Source of the DNA: a virus
Virus record (IMG/VR): IMGVR_UViG_3300027861_000001
Coordinates: 62,001 to 126,000 of that record
Reading direction: 5' to 3' (one strand)
Length of the DNA stretch: 64,000 bases
In this document: piece by piece, positions 1 to 7,160 of the stretch
Layout: the number at the start of each line of letters is the position of its first letter
Numbering within the stretch: the stretch's first letter is position 1
Program-made: the position numbers and the translations under genes
The notes under the pieces: generated by a model
Seen by the model: the letters and a program-made list of their open reading frames with translations, nothing else
What the model was told of the DNA's origin: nothing
The model's database searches: none

Positions 1-262
1 GAACTGCTTCCTCTTCTGTTAGTTTTCCTTTCTCAACATCTCGAATCAAAGGATAGAGAACCCAGTGAATATCGACACACACAGCTAATAAGTCGTTTAT
101 CTCGTCATACAACTCCTTAATGTTAGTAGACTCAGGTCGATCTGGATGCCAATTAAAGTAACCAAACCGTCTAGCTTTGCCAAGAGCTTTGAACACTTCC
201 CCTACTTCTTCCAATAACTTGTCCTGAAGTCCACCTATATTCTTATAATCTTTATGACTCAT
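1..262 (-). CDS. MazG-like nucleotide pyrophosphohydrolase, partial (C-terminus off window)
   Basis: The gene starts with ATG at 262 and runs off the left edge after 87 codons. An acidic pair of helices is visible: LLEEVGEVFKAL near residues 15-26 and ELYDEINDLLAV further on. The spacing of E-x2-E and D-E-x2-D residues fits the all-alpha NTP pyrophosphohydrolase (MazG/dUTPase-like) metal-binding pattern. Such phage enzymes usually hydrolyse (d)NTPs or alarmone-like nucleotides. It is the last gene of the tRNA region visible here, just after tRNA-Ser(TGA). The assignment rests on the acidic motif only, and the missing C-terminus prevents confirmation. Confidence 0.55.
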   Translation of the reverse strand, partial: MSHKDYKNIGGLQDKLLEEVGEVFKALGKARRFGYFNWHPDRPESTNIKELYDEINDLLAVCVDIHWVLYPLIRDVEKGKLTEEEAV

Positions 263-282
263 AATCTACTCCATTTCTTTTG

Positions 283-364
283 CGGAAGGTGAGAGATTCG
301 AACTCCCAAGGCTTTTATACCTGCTGTTTTCAAGACAGTTTACTTCACCAATAGCAGACCTTCC
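283..364 (-). tRNA. tRNA-Ser(TGA)
   Basis: The acceptor stem GGAAGGT/ACCTTCC pairs fully with discriminator G73. Anticodon loop CTTGAAA gives TGA (reads UCA). A long variable arm (class II) is present, as expected for serine. CCA is not encoded. It lies 3 nt after the stop of the ORF ending at 368. Confidence 0.95.
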
Positions 365-367
365 ATC

Positions 368-652
368 TTAACTCGTCCAACAGACAAATCTTGCAATACA
401 ATCTTCACAATCAGGACACGGTAGTTTATCTATCTTTTCATGAAAATGCCTTAGCACTTCATACTTTATACCATTCTTCACTTCTTCATGAGTTTCGTAA
501 CAATTGTTACAATCCCAGCATTCGTGTATCCAAGAGTCATAATCAACTATATCCCAAGAATTTAATTCGTTGTGTCTGTCTTTAGAAGTATAAACCCAAC
601 CCCAACACACCCAAACTGAACCACAATAGTCGCATGTTCTTAAATTATTCAT
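368..652 (-). CDS. Small Cys-rich protein with C-terminal CxxCxxRFxCWT tag
   Basis: A 94-residue protein starting at MNNLRTCDYCGSVW. I chose ATG 652 because it overlaps the stop of the preceding gene (ATGAATAA); a longer reading would run far into that gene. An N-terminal CDYC and a central CWDCNNC suggest one zinc site. The last residues, CEDCIARFVCWTS, are the recurring tag seen in twelve other proteins of this window. Function unknown. It is followed 3 nt later by tRNA-Ser. Confidence 0.75.
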   Translation of the reverse strand: MNNLRTCDYCGSVWVCWGWVYTSKDRHNELNSWDIVDYDSWIHECWDCNNCYETHEEVKNGIKYEVLRHFHEKIDKLPCPDCEDCIARFVCWTS

Positions 653-929
653 AATATAACATATCCAAGCTGTCAGTCCAGCACGGAAACTTATATTTAC
701 ATTCGTCACAATTATAAGGTACTATTTCCCACGGATACATCCACACACTAAAGAAGAATGATGGATTGCTGGTTGTAATACTTACCAAATACAATTCACC
801 TCTTGGTGCTTTAGTTTCAGCTGTTACGATTCTTACATCAAACTCTCTACTTGTAAATGTACCCTGCCAAGTCTCGTCCAAATGAACTCCATTTGGTAAA
901 CAGACCTTGTCGTCAACTTCAAACTTCAT
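645..929 (-). CDS. Small protein with CxxCxxKFxCWT tag, directly after tRNA-Thr
   Basis: A 94-residue protein, mostly predicted beta (DDKVCLPNG, GTFTSREFDVRIV), which suggests a small barrel of the kind found in RNA-binding or adaptor proteins; this fold guess is weak. The tag CDECKYKFPCWT sits near the C-terminus and is followed by a nine-residue tail. The ATG at 929 lies 4 nt beyond the 3' end of tRNA-Thr, so its leader is essentially the tRNA. The 3' end overlaps the next gene by 8 nt. Function unknown. Confidence 0.75.
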   Translation of the reverse strand: MKFEVDDKVCLPNGVHLDETWQGTFTSREFDVRIVTAETKAPRGELYLVSITTSNPSFFFSVWMYPWEIVPYNCDECKYKFPCWTDSLDMLYYE

Positions 930-933
930 TTTG

Positions 934-1006
934 AGCCCCCAGTAGGAATCGAACCCACAACCTATCGCTTACAAGGCGATTGCTCTTCCAGTTGAGCTAT
1001 GGAGGC
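934..1006 (-). tRNA. tRNA-Thr(TGT)
   Basis: Acceptor GCCTCCA/TGGGGGC pairs with one T-G wobble. Anticodon stem ATCGC/GCGAT carries loop CTTGTAA, anticodon TGT (reads ACA). The variable loop is short and CCA is not encoded. It lies 5 nt after the stop of the membrane-protein gene ending at 1012, and its 3' end is followed at once by the start of a tagged ORF. Confidence 0.96.
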
Positions 1007-1011
1007 GTAGT

Positions 1012-1257
1012 TTACTTTCCTCTTATAGCAAGTATGAACAAAACTAACCACGCTGTTGCGTTTATGCATGTTGCCACTATTGATGCCACCAATCCCATAC
1101 TACCAAATACACCAGCCAAACAAAACAAGCACAATGCTGTCATACCTGAACTAAACTTACTTACATAAATACCCTGCAAAGCCATTTTAATTTGTGGGAT
1201 TAGCATAAATCCCAAAGACATTATCAAGACAGTAGTTACATAGTCCTGCCAAATCAT
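1012..1257 (-). CDS. Three-TM protein resembling PQ-loop/SemiSWEET
   Basis: An 81-residue, almost wholly hydrophobic protein with three predicted membrane helices (about residues 5-25, 38-55 and 58-78). A Pro-Gln pair (MLIPQIKMAL) at the end of helix 1 is the signature of PQ-loop transporters, and the length equals one three-helix SemiSWEET unit, which dimerises to move small sugars. Sequence similarity is only at motif level, so a holin or another membrane effector cannot be excluded. Start ATG 1257 overlaps the upstream stop (TGATG), which shows translational coupling. Confidence 0.5.
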   Translation of the reverse strand: MIWQDYVTTVLIMSLGFMLIPQIKMALQGIYVSKFSSGMTALCLFCLAGVFGSMGLVASIVATCINATAWLVLFILAIRGK

Positions 1258-1397
1258 CACTTACCCTTCTTTTTCTTATTCCTTTTAGTAACGGCGTTTT
1301 TATACATTTCTCCTAAACCACCACCGTGCCTAGGTATATTCTCTTTTTTAGTTTTTTGTTTCCTGTCTCTTCTTTGCCACTTGTATTCGCTTGACAT
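1257..1397 (-). CDS. Short basic protein, 46 aa
   Basis: Very basic (many Lys/Arg, with a C-terminal run KRNKKKKGK) and containing a central HGGGLGEM segment. It is coupled by stop/start overlaps at both ends: TAATG with the gene upstream and TGATG with the membrane protein downstream. That coupling is the main evidence that it is translated. A nucleic-acid or membrane-surface binding role is possible. Function unknown. Confidence 0.6.
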   Translation of the reverse strand: MSSEYKWQRRDRKQKTKKENIPRHGGGLGEMYKNAVTKRNKKKKGK

Positions 1398-2215
1398 TAT
1401 GTTATCTCGTTTATAGATTCTATATTCGCTATGGTTATACCATTTATAGTGTCTGCGTGAACTAGTTGTATACCGTTCCTATAATGGTCAGCTAACGGAT
1501 TACCAACATCACCACCAGCCCAAGGATATGGTAGAAAGCAAGGTACTGGTGATTGATCATATGTTACCTCTAACGCAAACTTGGCTTTAGCAAGTACCGA
1601 AACAGAAGTACTCCATGCTACTGGTGGTTCCTGCCTTTGTGGATCACTATAAGTACTAACTTGAGATGTGAATCCAAACCCAAGAGTTGTGAACCCAGAC
1701 GTGTCAACCCAATCTGCTGCATATTGATTTCCAGTAAGCCTGTACCACTTATTTGTTGTTATTTCGTCTAAATGACAGGCTCCTATACTTAGTAGATGAT
1801 CATCACCTACAAACTGCATTGCGTTTCCGAAATTAAAAGAACCATCCAACCAACTTGGTAAGAATATACCCAAGTCACACTCATATACCCCTAAGTAAAG
1901 ATTTGGTAATGGTAAGGTTAACGTTTCAAAATTAAAAAGAAACCTAACATTTGTAATTGTAACTGAGCCTATAGTGCTTGTGTCAAAGCAGCAAACACTC
2001 CTTCTAACTCCAGTATACATCCCTGTTCTTTTAACTCCACCATATGTTGTGGCTCCTACCTCAACATAAGATTCCTCGTATTCATTAGTTGACCAAGTGT
2101 TGTGGTCAAACGATGTCCAAATATCGTAAGAATCTGTCATGTTCCCTGAACCACACTTTGCTGGATCATCTCCTGATACTGGATAATTCCAACTACCCGC
2201 TGTAAATATTCCCAT
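1397..2215 (-). CDS. Putative virion surface/fibre-type protein, 272 aa
   Basis: A beta-rich, Trp/Tyr/Thr-rich sequence with no charged coiled coils and several short aromatic turns (GSWNYPVSGDD, PYPWAGGDVGN), typical of lectin-like or jelly-roll domains on phage surface proteins. No enzyme motif is visible. It lies in the tRNA/small-gene region, well away from the tail module, together with the next gene, which has the same character. Its start at 2215 is preceded by GGAGAACAAT. A structural role is inferred from composition only. Confidence 0.45.
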   Translation of the reverse strand: MGIFTAGSWNYPVSGDDPAKCGSGNMTDSYDIWTSFDHNTWSTNEYEESYVEVGATTYGGVKRTGMYTGVRRSVCCFDTSTIGSVTITNVRFLFNFETLTLPLPNLYLGVYECDLGIFLPSWLDGSFNFGNAMQFVGDDHLLSIGACHLDEITTNKWYRLTGNQYAADWVDTSGFTTLGFGFTSQVSTYSDPQRQEPPVAWSTSVSVLAKAKFALEVTYDQSPVPCFLPYPWAGGDVGNPLADHYRNGIQLVHADTINGITIANIESINEIT

Positions 2216-2224
2216 ATTGTTCTC

Positions 2225-3340
2225 CTATGTTATATCCGTATCAGTCCAATCACCAGGTGTAAACGCCGCAGAAACACCATCAGCCTCATAACTCTCATTA
2301 CTATCACCAAAATCTCTACAAAAAGTTCCATCAGGTATCCAAAGAAGGTGGTCTTTATCTGCTGTTAATGATGGGTGACCAATTTCTATAGAGCAATCTC
2401 CAGTAAATATCGGGGTTATCGGTACTTGTGTTTCTTTATAAAATCCTTCTCCTTGTACCCCTTCCCACAACTCAATATCGTTTAAACTTGCTCCGCTCAC
2501 AAGTTTTATCGGACGATCATACACAAATCTAAGGTGTGTATTTATAGCTGGTGCTGTGGTTACACCACGACCAACAGTCCAACTTGTAAGATGCGGAGGA
2601 TCAAAATATACGTCACGATGGTACATTTGAACCTCTCCAAATGTTACATAGGGTTCAAATCTAATCCATTTTCCACTACTAGTCCACGGATCACCATAAG
2701 CTGGATACTCTATTACTTCTCTTATTCCTAAAACTAAATAAATGGTCTCTGTGTAAGATTGGCTATTAAAGATTGAAAGACCAGCAGAGTTTACGTTAAA
2801 AGTAACGTGGTTGTCGTCCACATAAGAGTCTAAGTCTATATAAGTATCACAGATTAACGTTGCGTTCTGGTTTATTGTCTTAAAGTCTGCCTCACTATGA
2901 TTAATCCCAGTAACAGTGTATAATCCTAAACTACAACCAGAGAGCCAAGAATAAGCACTATCTTTTTCACCATATACTTCCACTGCTAAACTTTGCAGTT
3001 CGTTAACACCATATCTTTCTGGATAACAAGAACCGTATCCGTATCTGTCAACTCCCCAAATAGTATGGTAACAACGAGAATACTTACTATCAGCCTCAGT
3101 AGATAATTCAACCGCTCCAGCGTAATGATAAAAAGATTGATAAGAGTCATGCCAATCTCCGCCCCAAGTGAACCAATAATAACCCCACTCGGTCTCTTCC
3201 CAGTTTCCATCTGCTTGAACTAGTTGTAATAGCGTCAATGGTGATGGGTGTGGGGAAAGAGACGTATCAAAAGCAGTCTCCGCACTAAGCACAATATTAC
3301 TAGGAGAAGCATTACTTCCGGCCCATCTTTCTGTCCACAT
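2225..3340 (-). CDS. Putative virion surface protein, 371 aa
   Basis: A second large aromatic, beta-rich protein (for example GYYWFTWGGDWHDS), with repeated Trp/Tyr and acidic residues and no catalytic motif that I recognise. Composition resembles carbohydrate-binding or DNRLRE-type surface domains. Its ATG at 3340 overlaps the stop of the preceding tagged gene (TAATG). It is paired with the 272-residue gene just downstream, and the two probably form a surface complex or are paralogues in fold. No homologue is named. Confidence 0.45.
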   Translation of the reverse strand: MWTERWAGSNASPSNIVLSAETAFDTSLSPHPSPLTLLQLVQADGNWEETEWGYYWFTWGGDWHDSYQSFYHYAGAVELSTEADSKYSRCYHTIWGVDRYGYGSCYPERYGVNELQSLAVEVYGEKDSAYSWLSGCSLGLYTVTGINHSEADFKTINQNATLICDTYIDLDSYVDDNHVTFNVNSAGLSIFNSQSYTETIYLVLGIREVIEYPAYGDPWTSSGKWIRFEPYVTFGEVQMYHRDVYFDPPHLTSWTVGRGVTTAPAINTHLRFVYDRPIKLVSGASLNDIELWEGVQGEGFYKETQVPITPIFTGDCSIEIGHPSLTADKDHLLWIPDGTFCRDFGDSNESYEADGVSAAFTPGDWTDTDIT

Positions 3341-3579
3341 TAATGTTCACCTCCAGACTCTGTCCAACAACGAAATCTTTCTTCACACTTTTTACATCTT
3401 ATTTGGTTACACCCAATACCTTTGCTTCTAACAAAGTCATAATACTCGTCACACGCACCACGTTCCCTACACATTTCCCTTCTCCATTTGTTCAAAGGAA
3501 TCCAATCACACCAAGCAGTATCATAATACGTACATTTTCGTTGTATACAAAAATTATCTCTCTTTTGTTCGTCATTCAT
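3340..3579 (-). CDS. Small Cys-rich tagged protein, directly after tRNA-Pro
   Basis: A 79-residue protein. I place the start at ATG 3579, because any longer reading would be the tRNA-Pro itself. Several cysteines precede the tag CKKCEERFRCWT, which ends 6 residues before the C-terminus. The ATG begins one nucleotide after the tRNA discriminator base (A-C-ATG), so there is no room for a Shine-Dalgarno outside the tRNA acceptor stem. After RNase Z cleavage the message would be leaderless. Function unknown. Confidence 0.75.
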   Translation of the reverse strand: MNDEQKRDNFCIQRKCTYYDTAWCDWIPLNKWRREMCRERGACDEYYDFVRSKGIGCNQIRCKKCEERFRCWTESGGEH

Positions 3580-3580
3580 G

Positions 3581-3654
3581 TCGGAGCAAAAGGATTTGAA
3601 CCTTTGACTTCTGCGCCCCAAACGCAGTGCTCTACCAAACTGAGCTATACTCCG
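3581..3654 (-). tRNA. tRNA-Pro(TGG)
   Basis: Acceptor CGGAGTA/TGCTCCG pairs, with A73. Anticodon stem CTGCG/CGCAG carries loop TTTGGGG, anticodon TGG (reads CCA). CCA is not encoded. Positions 8-10 (TAG) are the stop codon of the HNH gene upstream, so tRNA and CDS overlap by 10 nt. Confidence 0.96.
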
Positions 3655-4043
3655 TCGTACCAATTAAGTTGTTTAGCAGTTCTCCTTCTGTGACAATTAG
3701 CACACAGAACTCTACACTTATTTAGTTCCCTGCTTATCTTACCCCAAGAATAATTATTTTTTACCATATTGGAAACAGTATCAAATTTATCTATGCTTGC
3801 TCTGTGGTCAAAATCTAAGACTACAAAATCACTCTCACCACAATCCTCACATGGGTGAGTTAAACAATACTCTCTTAGTTTTAGATATTTTGTAAGTCTC
3901 CTAATCTTAGCGTTTTTATTTTTTGCTTTTTTAATTTTTTCTTTATTTTTATGATAGTAATTTCTATCATACACTTGTTTGCATGATCTACAGTATGGAC
4001 TATGTTTTAATCTATTGTTTTTACCGCACTTGTAACATTCCAT
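3645..4043 (-). CDS. HNH endonuclease with zinc clusters
   Basis: A 132-residue protein. An N-terminal CYKCGKNN...YCRSC zinc knuckle is followed by a Lys-rich linker (about 30-55). Then comes an HNH core: CEDCGESDF, LDFDHR (catalytic His), a helix, and KCRVLCANCHRR. The fold is that of phage free-standing HNH nucleases, which nick or cut DNA and are often mobile. Insertion beside a tRNA fits a selfish homing enzyme, though a packaging or repair role is possible. The stop codon TAG lies at positions 8-10 of tRNA-Pro. Start ATG 4043 abuts the upstream stop. Confidence 0.8.
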   Translation of the reverse strand: MECYKCGKNNRLKHSPYCRSCKQVYDRNYYHKNKEKIKKAKNKNAKIRRLTKYLKLREYCLTHPCEDCGESDFVVLDFDHRASIDKFDTVSNMVKNNYSWGKISRELNKCRVLCANCHRRRTAKQLNWYDGV

Positions 4044-4190
4044 TTAATCAGTCCAACATCTAAATCTTTCTTTACATTTTTCGCATTTCATTCTGAAGCA
4101 AACAGCTTTTGCTGCTGGTGGTAAGTCTCTTACAGTGTCAAGTAAAGTCTTCACTAAAACAATACAGACAATAATAAATAGTAAATCCAT
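4044..4190 (-). CDS. Membrane-anchored mini-protein with terminal CxxCxxRFxCWT tag
   Basis: A 48-residue protein found by reading the gap. Residues 3-16 (LLFIIVCIVLV) form one hydrophobic helix, a short linker follows, and the protein ends in CEKCKERFRCWTD. The tag would therefore be displayed at the membrane, probably on the cytoplasmic face. This is the clearest case of the tag forming almost the entire soluble part of a protein. It ends immediately before the HNH gene start and begins after the 80-residue ORF. Confidence 0.7.
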   Translation of the reverse strand: MDLLFIIVCIVLVKTLLDTVRDLPPAAKAVCFRMKCEKCKERFRCWTD

Positions 4191-4204
4191 CTGCTGTTAT
4201 TTAC

Positions 4205-4447
4205 TTATTGATTTTTTTCTACATAATCTTGATAACTGTCGTCCAACTCAATAGCTGTTTTTGCAGCAACAATTAGGGACGCAGCAAGCACTAGTGCTTC
4301 CTCAATTGTCAAATCAAAGCTTCCTTCTCTAACATATCCATGAGTAGCTCTATTCAAATCAATAGGATTTTCATACAGCATTACTCTAGTTCCTTCTAGA
4401 ATCACTAAAACATCAGGGCCTTCCCCCCAAGTACATTCAGCTCTCAT
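4205..4447 (-). CDS. Hypothetical protein, 80 aa
   Basis: A short alpha/beta protein with the phrase DLTIEEALVLAASLI, which resembles DLTIEEALHILISAL in the small ORF at 38844-39008, so the two may share a helical motif. No catalytic residues are evident. It overlaps the upstream zinc protein by 11 nt, showing an operon. Function unknown. Confidence 0.65.
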   Translation of the reverse strand: MRAECTWGEGPDVLVILEGTRVMLYENPIDLNRATHGYVREGSFDLTIEEALVLAASLIVAAKTAIELDDSYQDYVEKNQ

Positions 4448-4769
4448 TATATGCTCTCACTTTTCTGACCCACTCTAACCATAAGCTGTCTTCTTTTTTC
4501 TCAGCAGTGTTTCTTATGGTCATTATTTCTTCTCGTATGCTCTTTCCTAAGTCCCAACACTTTTCACAACAAAAGTTTGGGTAATCACACGTAAATCTTG
4601 GGTTATCTAGGTTACAATCATAGTCAAAAAGTACAGCACAAAACGTACAAACATCAACCTTACCACACATGACACACTCTTTAACGCTTACTCCTGTGTT
4701 GTTGCTGCGTCCACAAACATCACACACAGTTTCTGTTATTGTTATACTCTCTACTTTTTCTGTTCTCAT
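4437..4769 (-). CDS. Cys-rich zinc-binding protein, 110 aa
   Basis: Four CxxC-type pairs (CDVCG, CVMCG, CTFC, CCEKC) plus single cysteines suggest two interleaved zinc sites, similar in arrangement to small RING/B-box-like or treble-clef domains. A charged helix follows. The ORF at 12294-12503 has a comparable CDDC...CMVCGKDVCYVH arrangement, so the two may be distant relatives. It sits between the ClpP-like protease and the 80-residue ORF. Function unknown. Confidence 0.7.
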   Translation of the reverse strand: MRTEKVESITITETVCDVCGRSNNTGVSVKECVMCGKVDVCTFCAVLFDYDCNLDNPRFTCDYPNFCCEKCWDLGKSIREEIMTIRNTAEKKEDSLWLEWVRKVRAYNES

Positions 4770-4774
4770 TTTAG

Positions 4775-5347
4775 TTACTCTATGTTATCAACTAAACCCA
4801 TAAATAAAGCTTGATCCGCACTCAAAAAATTAGGATGGTCTGTTTTCATTAAATTATACCAATAGTCAGCCTTGTGATATTGTTCCTCGTCTGAAGTATT
4901 TTTTTCTGCATACACCTGAGCCGATTGAGTTGTTAACCCTTTCATGTACTCCATATATTCTTCGCTCCCCTTCATGTCTGTCTCCTGTGCAGAACGCATA
5001 CCGTGAACCATTAACCAAGAATGTTCACTAACTACTCTTTCATCGCACGTTTGAAGAATATCTAACATCATACTCATTGCGTGTCCATATACTTTACCAA
5101 CCACTCTAACACCTTTTGATTGAGCATATCTAATAGAAGCTACTATACCCAAGCCTGACTCCACATCTCCGCCAGGAGAATTCATTACTATAGTAATGTC
5201 ATTACATGCAACATCTACTTTGTTCGCTAATAGTAGAATATCTTGTGTTGCTATGGTTGCCATTACTGAGTCTACGTGTCCGGTTAGTACTATTATTCCT
5301 TGGTCACGAAGAAGTTTTCTCTCTTTGTCTTTTTCCTCAAATATCAT
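4775..5347 (-). CDS. ClpP-like serine protease
   Basis: A 190-residue protein with the ClpP/crotonase fold. NSPGG at 56-60 forms the oxyanion region. GHAMSMM contains the nucleophile Ser92 and VHG supplies His115; a late Asp is near the end (GLVDN). Length matches free ClpP. In phages such proteases usually mature the capsid, but this gene is far from the head module and lies among tRNA-region genes. A regulatory role in degrading host or phage proteins, or an interaction with host Clp ATPases, is therefore equally likely. A Shine-Dalgarno (AGGAG) precedes ATG 5347. Confidence 0.8.
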   Translation of the reverse strand: MIFEEKDKERKLLRDQGIIVLTGHVDSVMATIATQDILLLANKVDVACNDITIVMNSPGGDVESGLGIVASIRYAQSKGVRVVGKVYGHAMSMMLDILQTCDERVVSEHSWLMVHGMRSAQETDMKGSEEYMEYMKGLTTQSAQVYAEKNTSDEEQYHKADYWYNLMKTDHPNFLSADQALFMGLVDNIE

Positions 5348-5370
5348 TTACGATCTCCTACAAATTAATA

Positions 5371-5643
5371 CTAAACACACCACCCACAACAACCAAATGA
5401 GACTTTCTCTGCTACTTTCTCAGCAATTTCATTATATTCGTTTATAGTTATACCATATTTGGTTAACACATCTTCGCTAGTTGGTTTAATGTCTGCCCGC
5501 ATGTCACCACAAGCATAATCTTCAGCAAGATGAGGAGCGTGATCATACTGGTCTACAAAGTCATCCATGTCTGCATTAATGTTATTTATACTAAATTTAC
5601 GCAATGCACAAAGAGCACTATAACTTTCTATCTTCAATTTCAT
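5371..5643 (-). CDS. Hypothetical protein, 90 aa
   Basis: Contains an acidic central part (NINADMDDFVDQYDHAPH), a helical C-terminal half, and ends in GCCGWCV, where three cysteines could bind metal or form a thiol site. Start ATG 5643 follows AGGAGATCAAG. No recognised family. It lies between the tagged ORF and the ClpP-like gene. Confidence 0.6.
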   Translation of the reverse strand: MKLKIESYSALCALRKFSINNINADMDDFVDQYDHAPHLAEDYACGDMRADIKPTSEDVLTKYGITINEYNEIAEKVAEKVSFGCCGWCV

Positions 5644-5652
5644 CTTGATCTC

Positions 5653-5880
5653 CTATTCAGTATAACATTCAAACCTTACTTTACAATTATTACATTCTGA
5701 CATATCGAATTTTTTATTGTTTGTACACCAAATCCACGCACCGACGTTGTTCTTACATTTTGGACATGTGGTACAATACTTATCTACCCAAAACACATCT
5801 AAATAATCTTCATACGACAAAGGAAAACCACACTTTGGACAAGTTGCAAAAGCATATTTTTCCAACTTTTCCCTATCCAT
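5653..5880 (-). CDS. Zinc-ribbon protein with terminal tag, directly after tRNA-Glu
   Basis: A 75-residue protein. CPKCGFPLSYEDY and CTTCPKCKNNVG form a two-knuckle zinc ribbon, and the protein ends CNNCKVRFECYTE, the shared tag with Tyr in place of Trp. Its ATG at 5880 starts one nucleotide after the discriminator base of tRNA-Glu (A-C-ATG), with no independent Shine-Dalgarno. tRNA processing would leave a leaderless mRNA. Function unknown. Confidence 0.75.
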   Translation of the reverse strand: MDREKLEKYAFATCPKCGFPLSYEDYLDVFWVDKYCTTCPKCKNNVGAWIWCTNNKKFDMSECNNCKVRFECYTE

Positions 5881-5881
5881 G

Positions 5882-5954
5882 TAGTGCTAGGGGGAGTCGA
5901 ACCCACCGTTAGTAGGTTGAAAGCCTACTGTCATAACCGTTAGACCATAGCACC
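5882..5954 (-). tRNA. tRNA-Glu(TTC)
   Basis: Acceptor GGTGCTA/TAGCACT pairs with a terminal G-T wobble. Anticodon stem GTAGG/CCTAC has loop CTTTCAA, anticodon TTC (reads GAA). CCA is not encoded. First of four tandem tRNAs (5882-6206) read downstream from Leu(CAA). Confidence 0.96.
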
Positions 5955-5960
5955 TAGTTG

Positions 5961-6043
5961 TGGTAGCGGTAGGACTCGAACCCACGTAGCCCGTCGGGCG
6001 TCTGATCTACAGTCAGATGCAATTGCCACTCTGCCACACTACC
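5961..6043 (-). tRNA. tRNA-Tyr(GTA)
   Basis: Acceptor GGTAGTG/CGCTACC pairs. Anticodon stem TCTGA/TCAGA with loop CTGTAGA gives GTA. The long variable arm (CGCCCGACGGGC) is the bacterial class II type, as expected for Tyr. A73, CCA not encoded. Confidence 0.96.
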
Positions 6044-6049
6044 TTTTTG

Positions 6050-6123
6050 TACCAACGGATGGACTCGAACCATCACTAATCCAATTTTAAGTCGGACGCC
6101 TCTGCCAATTGGGCTACGCTGGC
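6050..6123 (-). tRNA. tRNA-Leu(TAA) with short variable loop
   Basis: Acceptor GCCAGCG/CGTTGGT pairs with wobbles. Anticodon stem TCCGA/TTGGA with loop CTTAAAA gives TAA (reads UUA). The D arm (3-bp stem, loop CAATTGGCAGA) is leucine-type, but the variable loop is only TTAGT (5 nt) instead of a long arm. Confidence 0.9.
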
Positions 6124-6129
6124 TTATGT

Positions 6130-6206
6130 TGGTGTCAGTGGAAGGAGTCGAACCTTCAACATTTCGGGTTTGAGCCGAACACCTCTACCAATTGGGTTAC
6201 ACTGAC
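6130..6206 (-). tRNA. tRNA-Leu(CAA) with short variable loop, CCA encoded
   Basis: Acceptor GTCAGTG/CACTGAC pairs perfectly, A73 followed by an encoded CCA. Anticodon stem TTCGG/CCGAA with loop CTCAAAC gives CAA (reads UUG). The variable loop is 5 nt (ATGTT). Positions 8-10 (TAA) are the stop codon of the CDS 6197-6598. Confidence 0.92.
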
Positions 6207-6598
6207 TCGTCTAATTCATCATCATCTTCCGACATAATGCAATGCCCTGGACAATCTTCGGGGTTTTTCCCCATCCACTTTTCCACTGCTAGTATTCTAT
6301 CTTCTCCAAAAACGGTAAAGTTATATAATCCTGCAATCATAAGGAGATTTCCTAATCCTTTACCTTCTCCTCGTCTTTCTTCGTCTACTAATTCAAATAA
6401 GAGGTCTTCTGGAATTACTAACATATTACCACTTAACGCACCTCTCAACCACAACACCTCTGCCTTATCAGTCAAATAAAGATCACTATTGTCGTAATCT
6501 TTTTCTATATATCTTTCGTCAATTGGTAACTCTCCTTCTTTATAAAACGTTTGATCGCTATATATCTGCTTCCTCAGTTCGTCAAGAAAATCATCCAT
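6197..6598 (-). CDS. Hypothetical acidic protein, 133 aa, stop inside tRNA-Leu
   Basis: I chose ATG 6598 because TTTAGGAGGTTTTCA precedes it; a longer reading would run through tRNA-Trp. The protein has a helical N-terminus (MDDFLDELRKQIY), a hydrophobic middle (GLGNLLMIAGLYNFTVFG) and a very acidic C-terminus (EDDDELDESV). The last codons GAG TCA GTG TAA are the 5' acceptor strand of tRNA-Leu(CAA); the stop is tRNA positions 8-10. RNase P cleavage would leave this mRNA without a stop codon. Function unknown. Confidence 0.75.
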   Translation of the reverse strand: MDDFLDELRKQIYSDQTFYKEGELPIDERYIEKDYDNSDLYLTDKAEVLWLRGALSGNMLVIPEDLLFELVDEERRGEGKGLGNLLMIAGLYNFTVFGEDRILAVEKWMGKNPEDCPGHCIMSEDDDELDESV

Positions 6599-6619
6599 TG
6601 AAAACCTCCTAAATTTATG

Positions 6620-6690
6620 CACACCCATAAGGATTCGAACCCCAAGTTGGTGGGCTGGAGCCACCCGTGTTACCGTTACACTATGGATGC
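6620..6690 (-). tRNA. tRNA-Trp(CCA)
   Basis: Acceptor GCATCCA/TGGGTGT pairs with wobbles, discriminator G73 as in bacterial tRNA-Trp. Anticodon stem GGTGG/CCACC with loop CTCCAGC gives CCA (reads UGG). Not a UGA suppressor. Confidence 0.95.
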
Positions 6691-6694
6691 ATAT

Positions 6695-7018
6695 TTATGT
6701 TTTATTTCTCCACTCATCATCAAAATAATCCATCAATTCGGAAATTGTTGCTGTACTAACATCACTCAACGAGGTAGGTAAATTATTGGCGGTCATAATT
6801 TTAACCCACTTGTCGTGCCCTTTTTGTGCTGCTGCTTTTGTATCATACATTTCAACTATTACCCAATCACCATCACTATACCTTGGATGTTTTACTCCAG
6901 TTTCGTAAGGTTGTCTAGAGTCTGTTACTTTACACGTGTCTACTACTAAGTCTCCATCTTTGTAATTGTCCACCACTCTTTGCTCATAAGTACCCACCAT
7001 ATCAAAATAGTCAAACAT
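6695..7018 (-). CDS. Hypothetical protein, 107 aa
   Basis: An alpha/beta protein with a beta segment (GDWVIVEMYDTK) followed by a helix (KAAAQKGHDKWVKIMTANNLP). This resembles small phage proteins in which a strand is followed by 'AAxxGHxxWV' (modification/uptake helpers of unknown role). ATG 7018 is preceded by GGGAGGGAAGG. The gene ends 4 nt before tRNA-Trp. Function unknown. Confidence 0.7.
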   Translation of the reverse strand: MFDYFDMVGTYEQRVVDNYKDGDLVVDTCKVTDSRQPYETGVKHPRYSDGDWVIVEMYDTKAAAQKGHDKWVKIMTANNLPTSLSDVSTATISELMDYFDDEWRNKT

Positions 7019-7042
7019 CCTTCCCTCCCAAATTTATTTCCG

Positions 7043-7113
7043 CGCCGTGTAGGGGTATCGATCCCCTGCTCCCACCTTGACAGGATGGCGTTCTACCTTT
7101 AAACTAACACGAC
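7043..7113 (-). tRNA. tRNA-Asp(GTC)
   Basis: Acceptor GTCGTGT/ACACGGC pairs, G73 as usual for Asp. Anticodon stem CCATC/GGTGG with loop CTGTCAA gives GTC. T loop ATCGATA. CCA not encoded. A 47-nt spacer with no recognised element separates it from the ORF upstream. Confidence 0.94.
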
Positions 7114-7160
7114 TTTCTTAGAATAAACGTTTCACCTAGCTACTGCGTTTACTCTCATTC

